Shown: positions 1 through 9,546 of the stretch, one piece after another | How positions within the stretch are numbered: the first letter of the stretch is position 1 | Layout of the letters: every line of letters begins with the position of its first letter | NCBI GenBank assembly: GCA_002733505.1 | Contig: NVVW01000012.1 | Span: 1 to 44,305 of the forward strand | From: Methylophaga sp. | GTDB lineage: Bacteria; Pseudomonadota; Gammaproteobacteria; Nitrosococcales; Methylophagaceae | Reading direction: 5' to 3' | Length of the DNA: 44,305 nucleotides | Notes under the pieces: model-generated | Seen by the model: the letters and a program-made list of their open reading frames with translations, nothing else | Told to the model about the DNA's origin: nothing | The model's database searches: none | Position numbers and translations under genes: made by a program

Positions 1-199
1 TCCACTGTTCGCTAACGCTCTCTATTACGAAAATGCACAAAGGCGTTGCCTACTGGCGACTAATCGACTCCGCTTCGCTCTCCTGTCGATCAGCGATAGC
101 TGTCAACTGTTTTATTGATAAAACTTTTGCCGCATCAGTATCGTATATTGCAAGTTTATCCTTCATGTGTATTCATCCATATATTCCGAATATCATATT
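1..199. other. Left-edge non-coding stretch downstream of recQ
   Basis: I recognise no gene here. On the minus strand a 38-codon frame runs from an ATG at 166 to a TAG at 50, with no convincing ribosome binding site. A short inverted repeat (tcgac at 64-68, gtcga at 85-89) flanks a run rich in gcttcgctc. The stretch may hold the remains of a gene or repeat whose rest lies outside the window. No function is proposed. Confidence 0.3.
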
Positions 200-2314
200 C
201 TACATTGCCGCTTGAATACACTTTAGAATACCGTAATCAACTTCACCATTCAACGCATCAAAAACAGGTTTTAATCGCCCTTTATCCTCTTCTGCAAAGT
301 ATTCGATAAGACTTACAATTTCATTATAACGGGCATCATCTAAATTAATCACCTTACGCACTTCCAATAAGCCAACTTCTATTGCATCGGCTAAATGTGT
401 ATAAATTGTGCTGGTTTTCATCTCGCGCTGTTGGCAAATTTGTTCGATGCTTAAGTCTTGTTGATAAAGCATCAATGTTTCATTGACCGTTTCACTTAGG
501 CGATTATCTAATAATTCTGACAGTGGATAATGTTTAATTTCATCAATAAAGGCTTGGCCGTAGCGTGATAATTTTTGACCGCCCACACCTGAAATCTTAT
601 TAAAATCATTCAATGTTTGGGGGCGTTTTTTGACCATTTCCTGTAGCGTTGAATCATGGAAAATCACAAATGAAGGTACGCCATGCTCTTCTGCCAATGT
701 TGTTCGTAATGCTCGCAATGCTTCCCACAGTGGATTATCTTGTGGTCTAACAACCGTTTTCTGTTTTGATTTTTTGGTTATTTTCTCTTCTTTGGCTTGC
801 TTTCTTAATTCCAGCTTTTGTTCGCCACGTAATAATAAGCGGCATTTTTCAGTTAAGCGCAATGCGCCGTGACGTTCCATATCAATATCTAAATAGCCCA
901 AGGCGATTAATTGCCTAAACACACCGCGCCATTCAGCCATTGAAAAATCTGTGCCTATACCAAATGTGCTGAGTTGATCATGACCATTACGTTGAATACG
1001 TTCATCAACTTTACCTAGCAAAATATCAACAATATAATTGACCCCAAAACGCTGTTCGGTGCGATAAATGCACGATAACGCTTTTTGTGCCGGTTCCGTG
1101 CCATCCCATTTTTCAGGGGGATTTTGGCAATTATCACAATGACCGCATTTTTCATCGCCTTGCTCATCAAAATAAGCAAGTAAAGTATGGCGACGGCAGG
1201 TGATAAGTTCACATAAACCTAACATTGATTCTAATTTATGATGCTCAACACGTTTATGTTGTTCGTCGGCATTGGAGTCTTGGGTAAATTGTCTCAAGGT
1301 AATTACATCTTGCAAGCCATACGACATCCATGCATTTGCTGGTTCACCGTCACGCCCGGCCCGGCCTGTCTCTTGGTAATAAGCCTCAATGCTCTTCGGT
1401 AAACTCAAATGTGCCACAAAACGCACATCCGGTTTATCAATACCCATACCAAAGGCAATGGTTGCCACAATAATGACACTTTCTTCACGTAAAAATCGTT
1501 GTTGGTTCTGTTGGCGCACCTCTTGCGGCAAACCGGCATGATAAGGCAAGGCTAAACGCCCTTGATCTGCCAACCATTCAGCGGTTTGCTCTACTTTTTT
1601 ACGCGACAAACAATAAACAATACCGGCATCATTAGGATGATTTTCTTCAAGAAACTTCCACAAACGTTGTTTAGGATTATTGCCCGCTGAAATCGCATAA
1701 TGAATATTCGGGCGATCAAAACTATTTACAAAAACTTGCGCGTCGCCTAGTTGCAACTGAGCAATAATTTCAGCACGGGTGCGCTGATCCGCCGTTGCCG
1801 TAAGCGCTATGCGGGGAACATTAGGATAACGCTGATGCAATAATTTTAACTGTTGATAATTAGGCCGAAAATCATGCCCCCACTGCGATACACAATGCGC
1901 TTCATCAATGGCAAATAAGGCAAGCTGACACTGATCCAGTAAGTCCATCATTTGAGGCATCAACAATCGCTCTGGTGCAACATAAAGTAGATCTAATTCG
2001 CCATCAAGCAACTGCTGCTCGATTTGACGTGCTTCACCGACACGCTGACTAGAATTTAAAAACGCCGCCTTGATCCCCAGCAGCAGCAATGCATCCACCT
2101 GATCCTGCATCAACGCAATCAATGGTGAAATCACAATCGCCGTACCCTCACGCACCAACGCTGGGATCTGATAACACAAAGACTTACCGCCACCAGTAGG
2201 CATCAACACCAAGGCATCACCACCATCAAGTAGCGTCTGAATTATCTCCTGCTGAGCATGACGAAAATCATCATAACCAAAGGTAGATTGTAAGATTTGT
2301 TGGGCGCGTTTCAT
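200..2314 (-). CDS. recQ: ATP-dependent DNA helicase RecQ
   Basis: RecQ-family 3'-5' DNA helicase, 704 residues, acting in recombination and stalled-fork repair. The ATP-binding motif PTGGGKS is at residues 39-45 and the DEAH box at 137-140. Helicase motif VI shows as [13 protein letters not shown] zinc-binding subdomain follows ([10 protein letters not shown], then CGHCDNC), then the RQC winged helix and an HRDC domain ([26 protein letters not shown]). About 100 further residues, including [20 protein letters not shown], look like the helix-turn-helix tail found in some RecQ proteins, so it is longer than the roughly 610-residue E. coli protein. The ATG at 2314 starts the conserved helicase N terminus. 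It lies 305 bp downstream of the PiT gene on the same strand, probably as its own unit. Confidence 0.95.
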   Translation of the reverse strand: MKRAQQILQSTFGYDDFRHAQQEIIQTLLDGGDALVLMPTGGGKSLCYQIPALVREGTAIVISPLIALMQDQVDALLLLGIKAAFLNSSQRVGEARQIEQQLLDGELDLLYVAPERLLMPQMMDLLDQCQLALFAIDEAHCVSQWGHDFRPNYQQLKLLHQRYPNVPRIALTATADQRTRAEIIAQLQLGDAQVFVNSFDRPNIHYAISAGNNPKQRLWKFLEENHPNDAGIVYCLSRKKVEQTAEWLADQGRLALPYHAGLPQEVRQQNQQRFLREESVIIVATIAFGMGIDKPDVRFVAHLSLPKSIEAYYQETGRAGRDGEPANAWMSYGLQDVITLRQFTQDSNADEQHKRVEHHKLESMLGLCELITCRRHTLLAYFDEQGDEKCGHCDNCQNPPEKWDGTEPAQKALSCIYRTEQRFGVNYIVDILLGKVDERIQRNGHDQLSTFGIGTDFSMAEWRGVFRQLIALGYLDIDMERHGALRLTEKCRLLLRGEQKLELRKQAKEEKITKKSKQKTVVRPQDNPLWEALRALRTTLAEEHGVPSFVIFHDSTLQEMVKKRPQTLNDFNKISGVGGQKLSRYGQAFIDEIKHYPLSELLDNRLSETVNETLMLYQQDLSIEQICQQREMKTSTIYTHLADAIEVGLLEVRKVINLDDARYNEIVSLIEYFAEEDKGRLKPVFDALNGEVDYGILKCIQAAM

Positions 2315-2619
2315 TTAGATTTTATAGCTCCGCTCACCTGATTAAACGTTCGCAATTTTCTTCTTCAATTTTTCCAATTTACGGTTTATTCTCTCTTCGT
2401 CTTTTTGATAATGAAAACATACTAATAATAACGGCTCAGGGTGTTTAAATTTTTCTTCCTGACGTGCCTCATTTTTGAACGAAGAATGGAAGCATAGCAA
2501 TCTATGTGACCGAAAATTGCTCCTGCATTTTCGGCATACATCACATCCCTGTGAATAACCATTCGAGTACCAAAAATGCGGCTCGTCAGGAGGAAAAGAT
2601 GAATTCCCTGTGCCGTTAT
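2315..2619. other. 305-bp structured intergenic region, possible degenerate repeat or small ORF
   Basis: This gap between two minus-strand genes holds two adjacent hairpins: catag-caat-ctatg at 2493-2506, and ccgaaaattgc-tcct-gcattttcgg at 2510-2534. On the minus strand one frame stays open for 97 codons (2635 to 2345) without an ATG and contains a CDVCRKC run. A second frame has an ATG at 2562 and a stop at 2422-2424 (46 codons). A third is short. Two long overlapping frames with dense hairpins suit a repeat element or structured RNA better than an ordinary gene. Neither hairpin has a T-run, so an intrinsic terminator for the PiT gene is not clear. Confidence 0.4.
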
Positions 2620-4269
2620 TTAGAGCATGATGCCTTTAATCATATAGAAAATCCCCGCCGCCATAACAGCCGCCGAAGGCACGGTAATCACCCACGCTGT
2701 AATAATCTTCTTAATAGCATCACGTTTAACATAAAGCGTTTTTTGATCTTTTTTCAGTTCTTTAACCGCTTTTTTCAGATCGTCTTCTTCTTTATCAATC
2801 GCACGATAAATATCGGTTATACGTTGATAATCTTGTTCTGCTTTTTTCGACTTTTTGCTTAATTTCCTTAATTCGACATTCAGTTTGATCAGCGTCTTTT
2901 TATCACTTTTTATTTCTTTTTTATCTTCTTTTATTTCTTGTTCAATAGACTGGGTAACCTCTAACCACTCACGCAGAAAGCCTACCCCAAAAATACCACC
3001 AATGGCAATATGGGTTGAACTCACTGGCAAGCCTAATTGGCTGGCAATGATAACGGTGATGGCTGCTGCCATTGCCACTGAGAAGGCACGCATTTGATCA
3101 AGTTCGGTTATTTCAGTACCGACTGTTTTAATTAGACGAGGCCCATATAAAGCCAAACCAAGTGCAATACCCAGTGCACCTACCGCCATTATCCAAATAG
3201 GAATACCTGCTTTAGCTGAAATGCCGCCGGTCATCACTGCATCATAAATTGCGGCTAATGGACCAATCGCATTCGCTACGTCATTGGCACCATGAGCAAA
3301 GCTCAGTAATGCCGCGGCAAATATTAGTGGAATAGTGAACAGTTTGTTGACACTTCTACGGTTATTTTTTAATGTTTTTACTCGAATACTTACTCGTGTT
3401 CTCATCCAGAAATAAACCATCACCGCAACAATAGCACCTAAAAGTAGCGCTGTAGCAAACGTAGGTTTTTGGGTGACTTCAACACTGAAAAACATAATGC
3501 TATTAAAGAATTCTTGTAATTGCGGCCAAATCCTCTTCAGCCCTTTCAATATAAGATACGTCACAAACGCCCAAGCCATTAATGCAACATAAATAGGCAC
3601 CCATTTACTGGAAGCTGCCATTTTATCGTCTTTAAAGACAATGGTTTTTTTAATAGCAAATAAGAATCCTGCCGCAATAATACCGCCAATAACCGGGGAA
3701 ATAACCCATGAACTGGCAATTTTACCCATTGTGCCCCAATCAACAATGCTAAAACCTGCTGCTGCAATACCGCCCCCCATCACTCCGCCGACGATAGAAT
3801 GGGTGGTTGAGACAGGTGCTTTTGCTATGGTCGCTAGATTAAGCCATAGCGCGGCCGCTAATAATGCCGCCATCATTGCCCATAAAAAACTATCGGTATC
3901 ATCGCCAAAGGCATCAATATCAATAATACCTTTTTTGATGGTTGAGACTACTTCGCCACCTGCAATAAAGGCACCCGCTGCTTCAAACACCACCGCTATA
4001 GCAATCGCCCCACTCATGGTTAAGGCTTTGGCACCTACTGCTGGCCCTACATTATTAGCCACATCATTGGCACCAATATTCATTGCCATATAGGCACCAA
4101 AAACAGCCGCCACAGCTAGAAACAAACTATTTTCAATATTGCCACTGGTTGAGAAGCTATAGATTAAAACAGCTGCGAGGAATAATAATGCGATCCCTAT
4201 TCGGGCAAACTCACCATAGCTTGATTTTAACGCCTGCTTTTCCAGCTGGTTCATTGTTTTTATTTCCAT
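2620..4269 (-). CDS. PiT-family inorganic phosphate transporter
   Basis: Inner-membrane PiT-type symporter for inorganic phosphate, 549 residues. Both signature repeats are visible: NIGANDVANNVGPAVG near residues 64-79 and HGANDVANAIGPL in the second half, each in a run of hydrophobic helices. Between the penultimate and last membrane segments (about residues 440-525) is a very charged, lysine/glutamate-rich stretch predicted to be coiled coil (for example KEDKKEIKSDKKT), unusual compared with compact PitA proteins. The last helix ends in MAAGIFYMIKG. The start could be the ATG at 4269 or an in-frame ATG five codons later at 4254. No pho-type regulatory site was recognised upstream. The gene diverges from dsbD. 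Confidence 0.9.
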   Translation of the reverse strand: MEIKTMNQLEKQALKSSYGEFARIGIALLFLAAVLIYSFSTSGNIENSLFLAVAAVFGAYMAMNIGANDVANNVGPAVGAKALTMSGAIAIAVVFEAAGAFIAGGEVVSTIKKGIIDIDAFGDDTDSFLWAMMAALLAAALWLNLATIAKAPVSTTHSIVGGVMGGGIAAAGFSIVDWGTMGKIASSWVISPVIGGIIAAGFLFAIKKTIVFKDDKMAASSKWVPIYVALMAWAFVTYLILKGLKRIWPQLQEFFNSIMFFSVEVTQKPTFATALLLGAIVAVMVYFWMRTRVSIRVKTLKNNRRSVNKLFTIPLIFAAALLSFAHGANDVANAIGPLAAIYDAVMTGGISAKAGIPIWIMAVGALGIALGLALYGPRLIKTVGTEITELDQMRAFSVAMAAAITVIIASQLGLPVSSTHIAIGGIFGVGFLREWLEVTQSIEQEIKEDKKEIKSDKKTLIKLNVELRKLSKKSKKAEQDYQRITDIYRAIDKEEDDLKKAVKELKKDQKTLYVKRDAIKKIITAWVITVPSAAVMAAGIFYMIKGIML

Positions 4270-4415
4270 CTCACATCTGCCTTAACTAAAAATACATGCG
4301 TGATTATTACAGTAATGTGACCATCAATCATTAAAAAATATTATTTATCTGAGCATTGAAACAATCGGCTGTTAGAATAGTCCGTTACTACATAGCTTTG
4401 TGGAAAATGTTCCTT

Positions 4416-6236
4416 ATGAGAAAATATTTCTTACTGTTGTTGTTGGTTTTATCAATCAGTGCTGATGCGCGACCCGGTCTATTAGATAGCCTTGGTTTAA
4501 ACAATGATTTTGATGTGCCACCGGATGTCGATGTTGCGTTTGTGTTTTCTGCTGAGGTGACCGATCCACAAACCATTACCGCCCATTGGGCTGTTGCACA
4601 AGGCAATTATCTTTATCGCGACAAGATTTCTTTTGAAATTGTTACACCTGCTGACGTACAAATCACCACTGTATCCTTGCCCGCAGGCGAAAATAAGATG
4701 GATGAATTGTTTGGGCTAACAGAAGTATATGCCTATGATGTTGATGTGGTGTTGCCGCTCAATCGCCCACCACAAGCACAGCACGTTATTTTAAAAGTGC
4801 ATTATCAAGGTTGCTCTGAAACCTTCAAAATATGTTATCCGCCAATAGAAAAAGAAATAACGCTGTCTTTACCCGCCACTACAGCCGTTAATCTAGCTCC
4901 AAATACCAGTGCAACCTTATCTGGCTTCACTGCTTCTGAGCAAGATCGGCTCACCCAAAGTTTACAAGAAGATAGCCTTGGCAAAATCTTATTACTGTTT
5001 TTTGGTGTGGGTTTATTGCTATCTTTCACTCCTTGCATTTTCCCGATGATCCCTATTTTATCCAGCATCATTGTCGGTGAAGGCGAGCGGATCACCACCC
5101 AGCGCGCCTTTATTTTATCATTAGCCTATGTGCTGGCAATGTCTATCACCTATACCGCCGCAGGTGTTTTAACCGGTTTATTAGGTGAGAATATTCAAGC
5201 TATGTTCCAAAACCCGTGGATTATTGGTAGCTTTAGTGCGCTTTTTGTTATTTTATCCCTGTCTATGTTTGGCTTATTTGAATTGCAATTGCCGCAGGCA
5301 CTGCAACACCGTTTACAGACTGTTGGTCAGGGTCAAAAAGGCGGCAAGATAGTAGGGGCAGCATTAATGGGCTTACTCTCTGGGCTCATTGTGGGGCCTT
5401 GTTTAGCTCCTCCGCTAGCTGCTGCGCTCATTTTCATTGGTCAATATGGCGATCCCGTCTTAGGCGGTAGTGCCTTATTTGCACTCAGCATGGGCATGGG
5501 CATTCCACTGTTGATTATCGGGACTTCTGCAGGTAGCTTATTGCCTAAAGCCGGCAGCTGGATGAACAATATTAAAGCTATCTTTGGTGTGTTGATGTTA
5601 GCCTTAGCGATTTGGATGCTTGAGCGTATTATTCCCGGCTGGGTCAGCTTATTACTGTGGGGATCATTATTGATTGTTTCTGCGGTGTATTTAGGTGCGC
5701 TCAATATATTAAGCATTGACTCCAATGGCTGGGATAAACTTTGGAAAGGTCTCGGTCTTACCTTATTAATCTACGGTGGTTTGTTAATGATTGGCGGTGC
5801 CAGTGGTAGCAACTCCATTTGGCAGCCATTACAATTGATTACTACGAGCAGTAGTGCAGCTACAGCTGAAAAGCCTACGGGTGTTGAATTCGTTAATGTT
5901 AACAATTTAGCTGAACTTGAACAAAAGCTTGCTATAACATCACAGCCGGTGATGTTATATCTTTATGCTGATTGGTGTGTTGACTGTAAACGAATGGAAG
6001 CAACGACTTTTCAAGATCCAAATGTGGTGACTACACTACAAGATATGCTGATATTAAAAGTTGATCTTACTGACAACACGCAGCAGCATATCGACTTATT
6101 AAAACATTTTGGTTTGTTTGGCCCCCCCACTATGTTGTTCTTCGCCACGCATGGTCAAGAACACCAACAACATCGTTTAATTGGTATGATCAAGCCGGCA
6201 CAGCTTATTCAACATATTGCTACATTAGCCGAATAG
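4416..6236 (+). CDS. dsbD: Thiol:disulfide interchange protein DsbD
   Basis: DsbD carries electrons from cytoplasmic thioredoxin across the inner membrane to periplasmic DsbC, DsbG and cytochrome c maturation proteins. All three modules are present: an N-terminal periplasmic domain with a cysteine pair (GCSETFKICYPP), a membrane domain of about eight helices with one cysteine in SFTPCIFPMIP and another in VGPCLAPPL, and a C-terminal thioredoxin-like domain with the redox motif WCVDCK. A signal peptide begins MRKYFLLLLLVLSISADA, so I take the ATG at 4416 (606 residues). An upstream in-frame ATG at 4407 is possible, and the longer frame back to 4356 would spoil the signal peptide. The gene appears monocistronic. 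Confidence 0.93.
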   Translation: MRKYFLLLLLVLSISADARPGLLDSLGLNNDFDVPPDVDVAFVFSAEVTDPQTITAHWAVAQGNYLYRDKISFEIVTPADVQITTVSLPAGENKMDELFGLTEVYAYDVDVVLPLNRPPQAQHVILKVHYQGCSETFKICYPPIEKEITLSLPATTAVNLAPNTSATLSGFTASEQDRLTQSLQEDSLGKILLLFFGVGLLLSFTPCIFPMIPILSSIIVGEGERITTQRAFILSLAYVLAMSITYTAAGVLTGLLGENIQAMFQNPWIIGSFSALFVILSLSMFGLFELQLPQALQHRLQTVGQGQKGGKIVGAALMGLLSGLIVGPCLAPPLAAALIFIGQYGDPVLGGSALFALSMGMGIPLLIIGTSAGSLLPKAGSWMNNIKAIFGVLMLALAIWMLERIIPGWVSLLLWGSLLIVSAVYLGALNILSIDSNGWDKLWKGLGLTLLIYGGLLMIGGASGSNSIWQPLQLITTSSSAATAEKPTGVEFVNVNNLAELEQKLAITSQPVMLYLYADWCVDCKRMEATTFQDPNVVTTLQDMLILKVDLTDNTQQHIDLLKHFGLFGPPTMLFFATHGQEHQQHRLIGMIKPAQLIQHIATLAE

Positions 6237-6295
6237 CCACAAACGGTCATTTCGACACATTTAACAACAATAAACTGCTTTTTAAGCTAAACAAC

Positions 6296-6324
6296 TGGAC
6301 AATTAGCCACAATTGGTGCAAAAT
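6296..6324 (+). promoter_or_regulatory. Possible sigma-70 promoter for aroQ-accB-accC
   Basis: A -35-like tggaca (6296-6301) and a -10-like caaaat (6319-6324) are separated by 17 bp and lie about 40 bp before the aroQ start. Agreement with consensus is moderate (5/6 and 4/6). The 129-bp gap after dsbD makes a promoter here likely, but the exact hexamers are uncertain. Confidence 0.35.
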
Positions 6325-6365
6325 TCTCCCCATATTTCATTGTGACAACTAGGCGCACTCATCCA

Positions 6366-6827
6366 ATGGCGAATTTTTTAGTGTTGCACGGCCCCAATTT
6401 AAACCTGTTAGGTACGCGCGAACCTGTCCATTACGGTGCTGCTACCTTAGCTGACATTGAAACTCGCTTGCAATCACTCGCCAATAATGAGGGGCATGAG
6501 CTAGAAAGCTTTCAGAGTAATGCTGAGCATGATTTAGTCGATAAAATTCAGGCTGCACAATCAAATAATACGGATTTTATTATTATTAATCCTGCCGCAT
6601 TTACCCACACTAGCGTTGCCTTACGTGACGCTCTGTCAGCAGTGAATATACCGTTCATCGAAGTGCATCTTTCCAATGTGCACGCACGGGAATCATTTAG
6701 ACATCAATCCTATTTCTCAGATATTGCCGTTGGCGTTATCTGCGGATTAGGATCACAAGGTTATGAGCTGGCTCTACAAGCCGCTATTCAGCACACATCA
6801 ATAGGACCTCTTCATGGACATTCGTAA
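6366..6827 (+). CDS. aroQ: Type II 3-dehydroquinate dehydratase
   Basis: Catalyses dehydration of 3-dehydroquinate to 3-dehydroshikimate in the shikimate pathway, in the cytoplasm. At 153 residues it matches the small type II enzymes, which form dodecamers. The N terminus [17 protein letters not shown], the active-site tyrosine in VHYGAAT, the [17 protein letters not shown] block and the [16 protein letters not shown] block are all present. The ATG at 6366 puts this motif at the normal distance from the start; an in-frame GTG at 6342 would add eight residues and is less likely. The 3' end overlaps accB by 14 bp. The aroQ-accB-accC order is widespread in gammaproteobacteria. Confidence 0.95.
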   Translation: MANFLVLHGPNLNLLGTREPVHYGAATLADIETRLQSLANNEGHELESFQSNAEHDLVDKIQAAQSNNTDFIIINPAAFTHTSVALRDALSAVNIPFIEVHLSNVHARESFRHQSYFSDIAVGVICGLGSQGYELALQAAIQHTSIGPLHGHS

Positions 6828-7260
6828 AATCAAAAAACTGATCGACTTAATACAACAATCAGATATCGCTGAAATTGAAATTCACGAAGGTGAAGAATCC
6901 GTTCGCATCAGCCGTAATAGCACTGCCGCCCCCGTTATGATGGCTGCACCTGTAGCCGTAGCCGCTCCGGCACCAGTATCAGCTGAAGCACCTGCCGCCG
7001 CTACTCCTACACCCGCAAATAATACTGCCAACGCCGTTAAATCTCCGATGGTAGGCACATTCTACCGTTCTTCATCGCCTGAAGCGCCTGCATTCGTTGA
7101 GATCGGTCAAACTGTTGCTGAAGGTGATGTGATTTGCATTATCGAAGCAATGAAAATGTTTAACCAAGTCGAAGCCGATCGTAGTGGTACAGTTAAAGCA
7201 ATTCTTGTGGAAAGTGGACATCCCGTAGAATTTGATGAGCCTTTAATTATCATCGAATAG
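6814..7260 (+). CDS. accB: Biotin carboxyl carrier protein of acetyl-CoA carboxylase
   Basis: Carries biotin between the carboxylase and carboxyltransferase parts of acetyl-CoA carboxylase, the first committed step of fatty acid synthesis. It has 148 residues: an N-terminal region ([16 protein letters not shown]), a flexible Ala/Pro-rich linker at about residues 35-68, and a biotinyl domain whose biotin-accepting lysine is in IEAMKMF. The ATG at 6814 lies inside the end of aroQ and is preceded by an AGGA ribosome binding site, suggesting translational coupling. accC follows after 47 bp. Confidence 0.96.
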   Translation: MDIRKIKKLIDLIQQSDIAEIEIHEGEESVRISRNSTAAPVMMAAPVAVAAPAPVSAEAPAAATPTPANNTANAVKSPMVGTFYRSSSPEAPAFVEIGQTVAEGDVICIIEAMKMFNQVEADRSGTVKAILVESGHPVEFDEPLIIIE

Positions 7261-7307
7261 CGTCATATTACCGTGACTTTGTGTTGAACACTTCGGATTA
7301 AATTACT

Positions 7308-8648
7308 ATGATCGAAAAAATTGTTATTGCAAATCGAGGCGAAATCGCCCTTCGCATTTTAAGAGCCTGTAAAGAATTAGGTATTAAAACCGTTGCGGTG
7401 CACTCTAGTGTAGATCGCGATTTAAAACATGTTTTATTAGCTGATGAGACCGTTTGTATCGGTCCCGCCCCTTCAGCAGAAAGCTATTTAAACGTGCCTG
7501 CCATTATCAGTGCCGCTGAAATTACCGATGCTTCGGCTATTCACCCCGGCTACGGCTTTTTATCTGAAAATGCAGATTTTGCTGAGCGCGTTGAACAAAG
7601 TGGCTTTATTTTTATTGGCCCTAAATCAGAAACTATTCGGATGATGGGTGACAAAGTATCCGCTATTCAAGCTATGAACGAGGCCGGCGTGCCTTGTGTA
7701 CCGGGTTCAGATGGTGCATTAGGTGATGATAATGAAACTAATTTTCGCCTTGCTGGTGAAATTGGTTACCCACTTATTATTAAAGCATCTGGTGGTGGTG
7801 GTGGTCGCGGTATGCGTGAAGTGCACAGCGAAGCCCATTTAATAAATGCGATAACATTAACAAAAAGCGAGTCTAAATCATTATTTGGTAATCCCATGGT
7901 ATACATGGAGAAATTCCTGCAGAATCCGCGCCATATTGAGTTCCAAGTATTGGCCGATCAGCATGGTAATGCCGTGCATTTAGGTGAGCGCGATTGCTCC
8001 ATGCAACGTCGCCATCAAAAAGTGGTAGAAGAAGCACCTGCTCCGGGTATTTCCGCTGAACTTCGTGCCAAAATGGGCAAAGTATGTTCTGATGCTTGTA
8101 TTCGTATCGGCTACCGTGGTGCGGGTACATTTGAATTTCTATATCAAGATGGTGAGTTTTATTTCATCGAAATGAATACCCGTATTCAAGTTGAACATAC
8201 CATTACCGAACAAATTACAGGCATTGATTTATTGGCAGAACAAATCAAAATCGCTTCCGGTGAGCCCTTATCCTTCACTCAAGATGACATCGTTTTAAAT
8301 GGCCATTCTATCGAATGTCGGATCAATGCTGAAGATGCCAAAACATTTATGCCTAGTCCAGGAAAGATAACGCATTATCATGCGCCTGGTGGTGTCGGTA
8401 TTCGTATGGATTCACATGTTTATAGTGGTTATAGCGTGCCGCCAAATTATGATTCAATGATCGGCAAGTTGATTGCACATGGCCCTACACGTCAATCAGC
8501 TATTGCCCGCATGTTAACGGCGCTGAGTGAAATTGGAATTGAAGGCATTAAAACCAATGTTGCCCTGCAACAAGATATTATGAACGATACTAACTTCCAA
8601 GAAGGTGGTGCTAATATCCATTATCTTGAAAAGAAACTTGACTTGTAA
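7308..8648 (+). CDS. accC: Biotin carboxylase subunit of acetyl-CoA carboxylase
   Basis: ATP- and bicarbonate-dependent carboxylation of biotin on AccB. At 446 residues it is the standard length. The N-terminal biotin-carboxylase fold begins [20 protein letters not shown]. The ATP-grasp glycine-rich loop is [14 protein letters not shown]. The active-site region reads [20 protein letters not shown], where the family usually has HPVTE after the VE; the catalytic arginine and glutamates are kept. The ATG at 7308 has only a weak ribosome binding site, so expression probably depends on accB translation. Co-transcribed with aroQ and accB. Confidence 0.96.
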   Translation: MIEKIVIANRGEIALRILRACKELGIKTVAVHSSVDRDLKHVLLADETVCIGPAPSAESYLNVPAIISAAEITDASAIHPGYGFLSENADFAERVEQSGFIFIGPKSETIRMMGDKVSAIQAMNEAGVPCVPGSDGALGDDNETNFRLAGEIGYPLIIKASGGGGGRGMREVHSEAHLINAITLTKSESKSLFGNPMVYMEKFLQNPRHIEFQVLADQHGNAVHLGERDCSMQRRHQKVVEEAPAPGISAELRAKMGKVCSDACIRIGYRGAGTFEFLYQDGEFYFIEMNTRIQVEHTITEQITGIDLLAEQIKIASGEPLSFTQDDIVLNGHSIECRINAEDAKTFMPSPGKITHYHAPGGVGIRMDSHVYSGYSVPPNYDSMIGKLIAHGPTRQSAIARMLTALSEIGIEGIKTNVALQQDIMNDTNFQEGGANIHYLEKKLDL

Positions 8649-8670
8649 GTTCAGCTAGTAACTTACCAAA

Positions 8671-9546
8671 ATGGCGTGGATCCAATTTATTTTCGACAGC
8701 ACAGCTGATGCTGCCGATCACCTAGCTGATTTGTTGTCAGACTGTGGGGCGAGCGCGGTCACTTTTCAAGATAATGAAGACCAACCGATCTATGAACCTG
8801 ACATTGGCACTACACCGCTTTGGGCTACAACTAATGTCATTGCGCTATTTGATGCGGCAACAGATACCGATTTAATCATTCACCTTTTAAGTGGCATGCT
8901 TACACCTGAAACCGTGCCAAGTTATCGCATTGAAGCGGTTGAAGATAAAGATTGGGTTCGAGAATGGATGGCTAATTTTCACCCGATGCGCTTTGGTGAG
9001 AAATTATGGATCTGTCCAAGCTGGCATACACCGCCGCAACAAGATGCGGTCAACATCATGTTAGATCCTGGTTTAGCATTTGGCACAGGCACACACCCAA
9101 CAACCGCGCTATGCTTGAACTGGCTCGACCAAGCGGATGTGAAAGATAAAATTGTGATTGATTATGGTTGTGGCTCAGGGATCTTGGCCATTGCCGCCGC
9201 CTTGCTGGGTGCCAAAAAAGTGGTTGCTGTTGACACCGATCCACAAGCATTACAAGCGACTCAAGCCAATGCACAGCGTAATGGCGTTCACATTGATACC
9301 TGTTTTCCTGATGATTGCCCCGATATAAGTTGTGATTTATTGCTGGCTAATATTCTCGCAGGTCCACTACAATCGCTTGCTAACCGTTTAGCTAATTTAA
9401 CTAAAGACGATGCAACTATTGTTCTATCAGGAATATTAGATGTTCAAGCTGAAGATATCAGTAAACGTTACCAAACTTGGTTTGATATGCAAGCACCCGC
9501 TTTAAAGGATGAATGGGTTCGACTTGTAGGTCAGAAACAATCATGA
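8671..9546 (+). CDS. prmA: Ribosomal protein L11 methyltransferase
   Basis: S-adenosylmethionine-dependent methylation of ribosomal protein L11. It has 291 residues with the N-terminal substrate-recognition domain (starting MAWIQFIFDS) and a C-terminal class I methyltransferase domain. Recognised motifs are LDPGLAFGTGTHPTT, the SAM-binding VIDYGCGSGILAIAA, the acidic loop end VVAVDTDPQA, and LLLANILAGPL. It starts 22 bp after accC. Its stop overlaps the dusB start (ATGA), so prmA, dusB and fis are translationally linked. Confidence 0.95.
   Translation: MAWIQFIFDSTADAADHLADLLSDCGASAVTFQDNEDQPIYEPDIGTTPLWATTNVIALFDAATDTDLIIHLLSGMLTPETVPSYRIEAVEDKDWVREWMANFHPMRFGEKLWICPSWHTPPQQDAVNIMLDPGLAFGTGTHPTTALCLNWLDQADVKDKIVIDYGCGSGILAIAAALLGAKKVVAVDTDPQALQATQANAQRNGVHIDTCFPDDCPDISCDLLLANILAGPLQSLANRLANLTKDDATIVLSGILDVQAEDISKRYQTWFDMQAPALKDEWVRLVGQKQS

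Noticed and set aside
50..166. 38-codon minus-strand ORF at the left edge as a gene
   Set aside because: No ribosome binding site, no recognised family and too short to be supported from sequence alone.
3641..4093. 150-codon plus-strand frame inside the PiT gene
   Set aside because: Antisense shadow of the hydrophobic coding sequence, rich in Pro, Ala and Ile, with no own motif.
4356..4415. Upstream extension of dsbD by 20 residues
   Set aside because: It would bury the signal peptide that begins at 4416.
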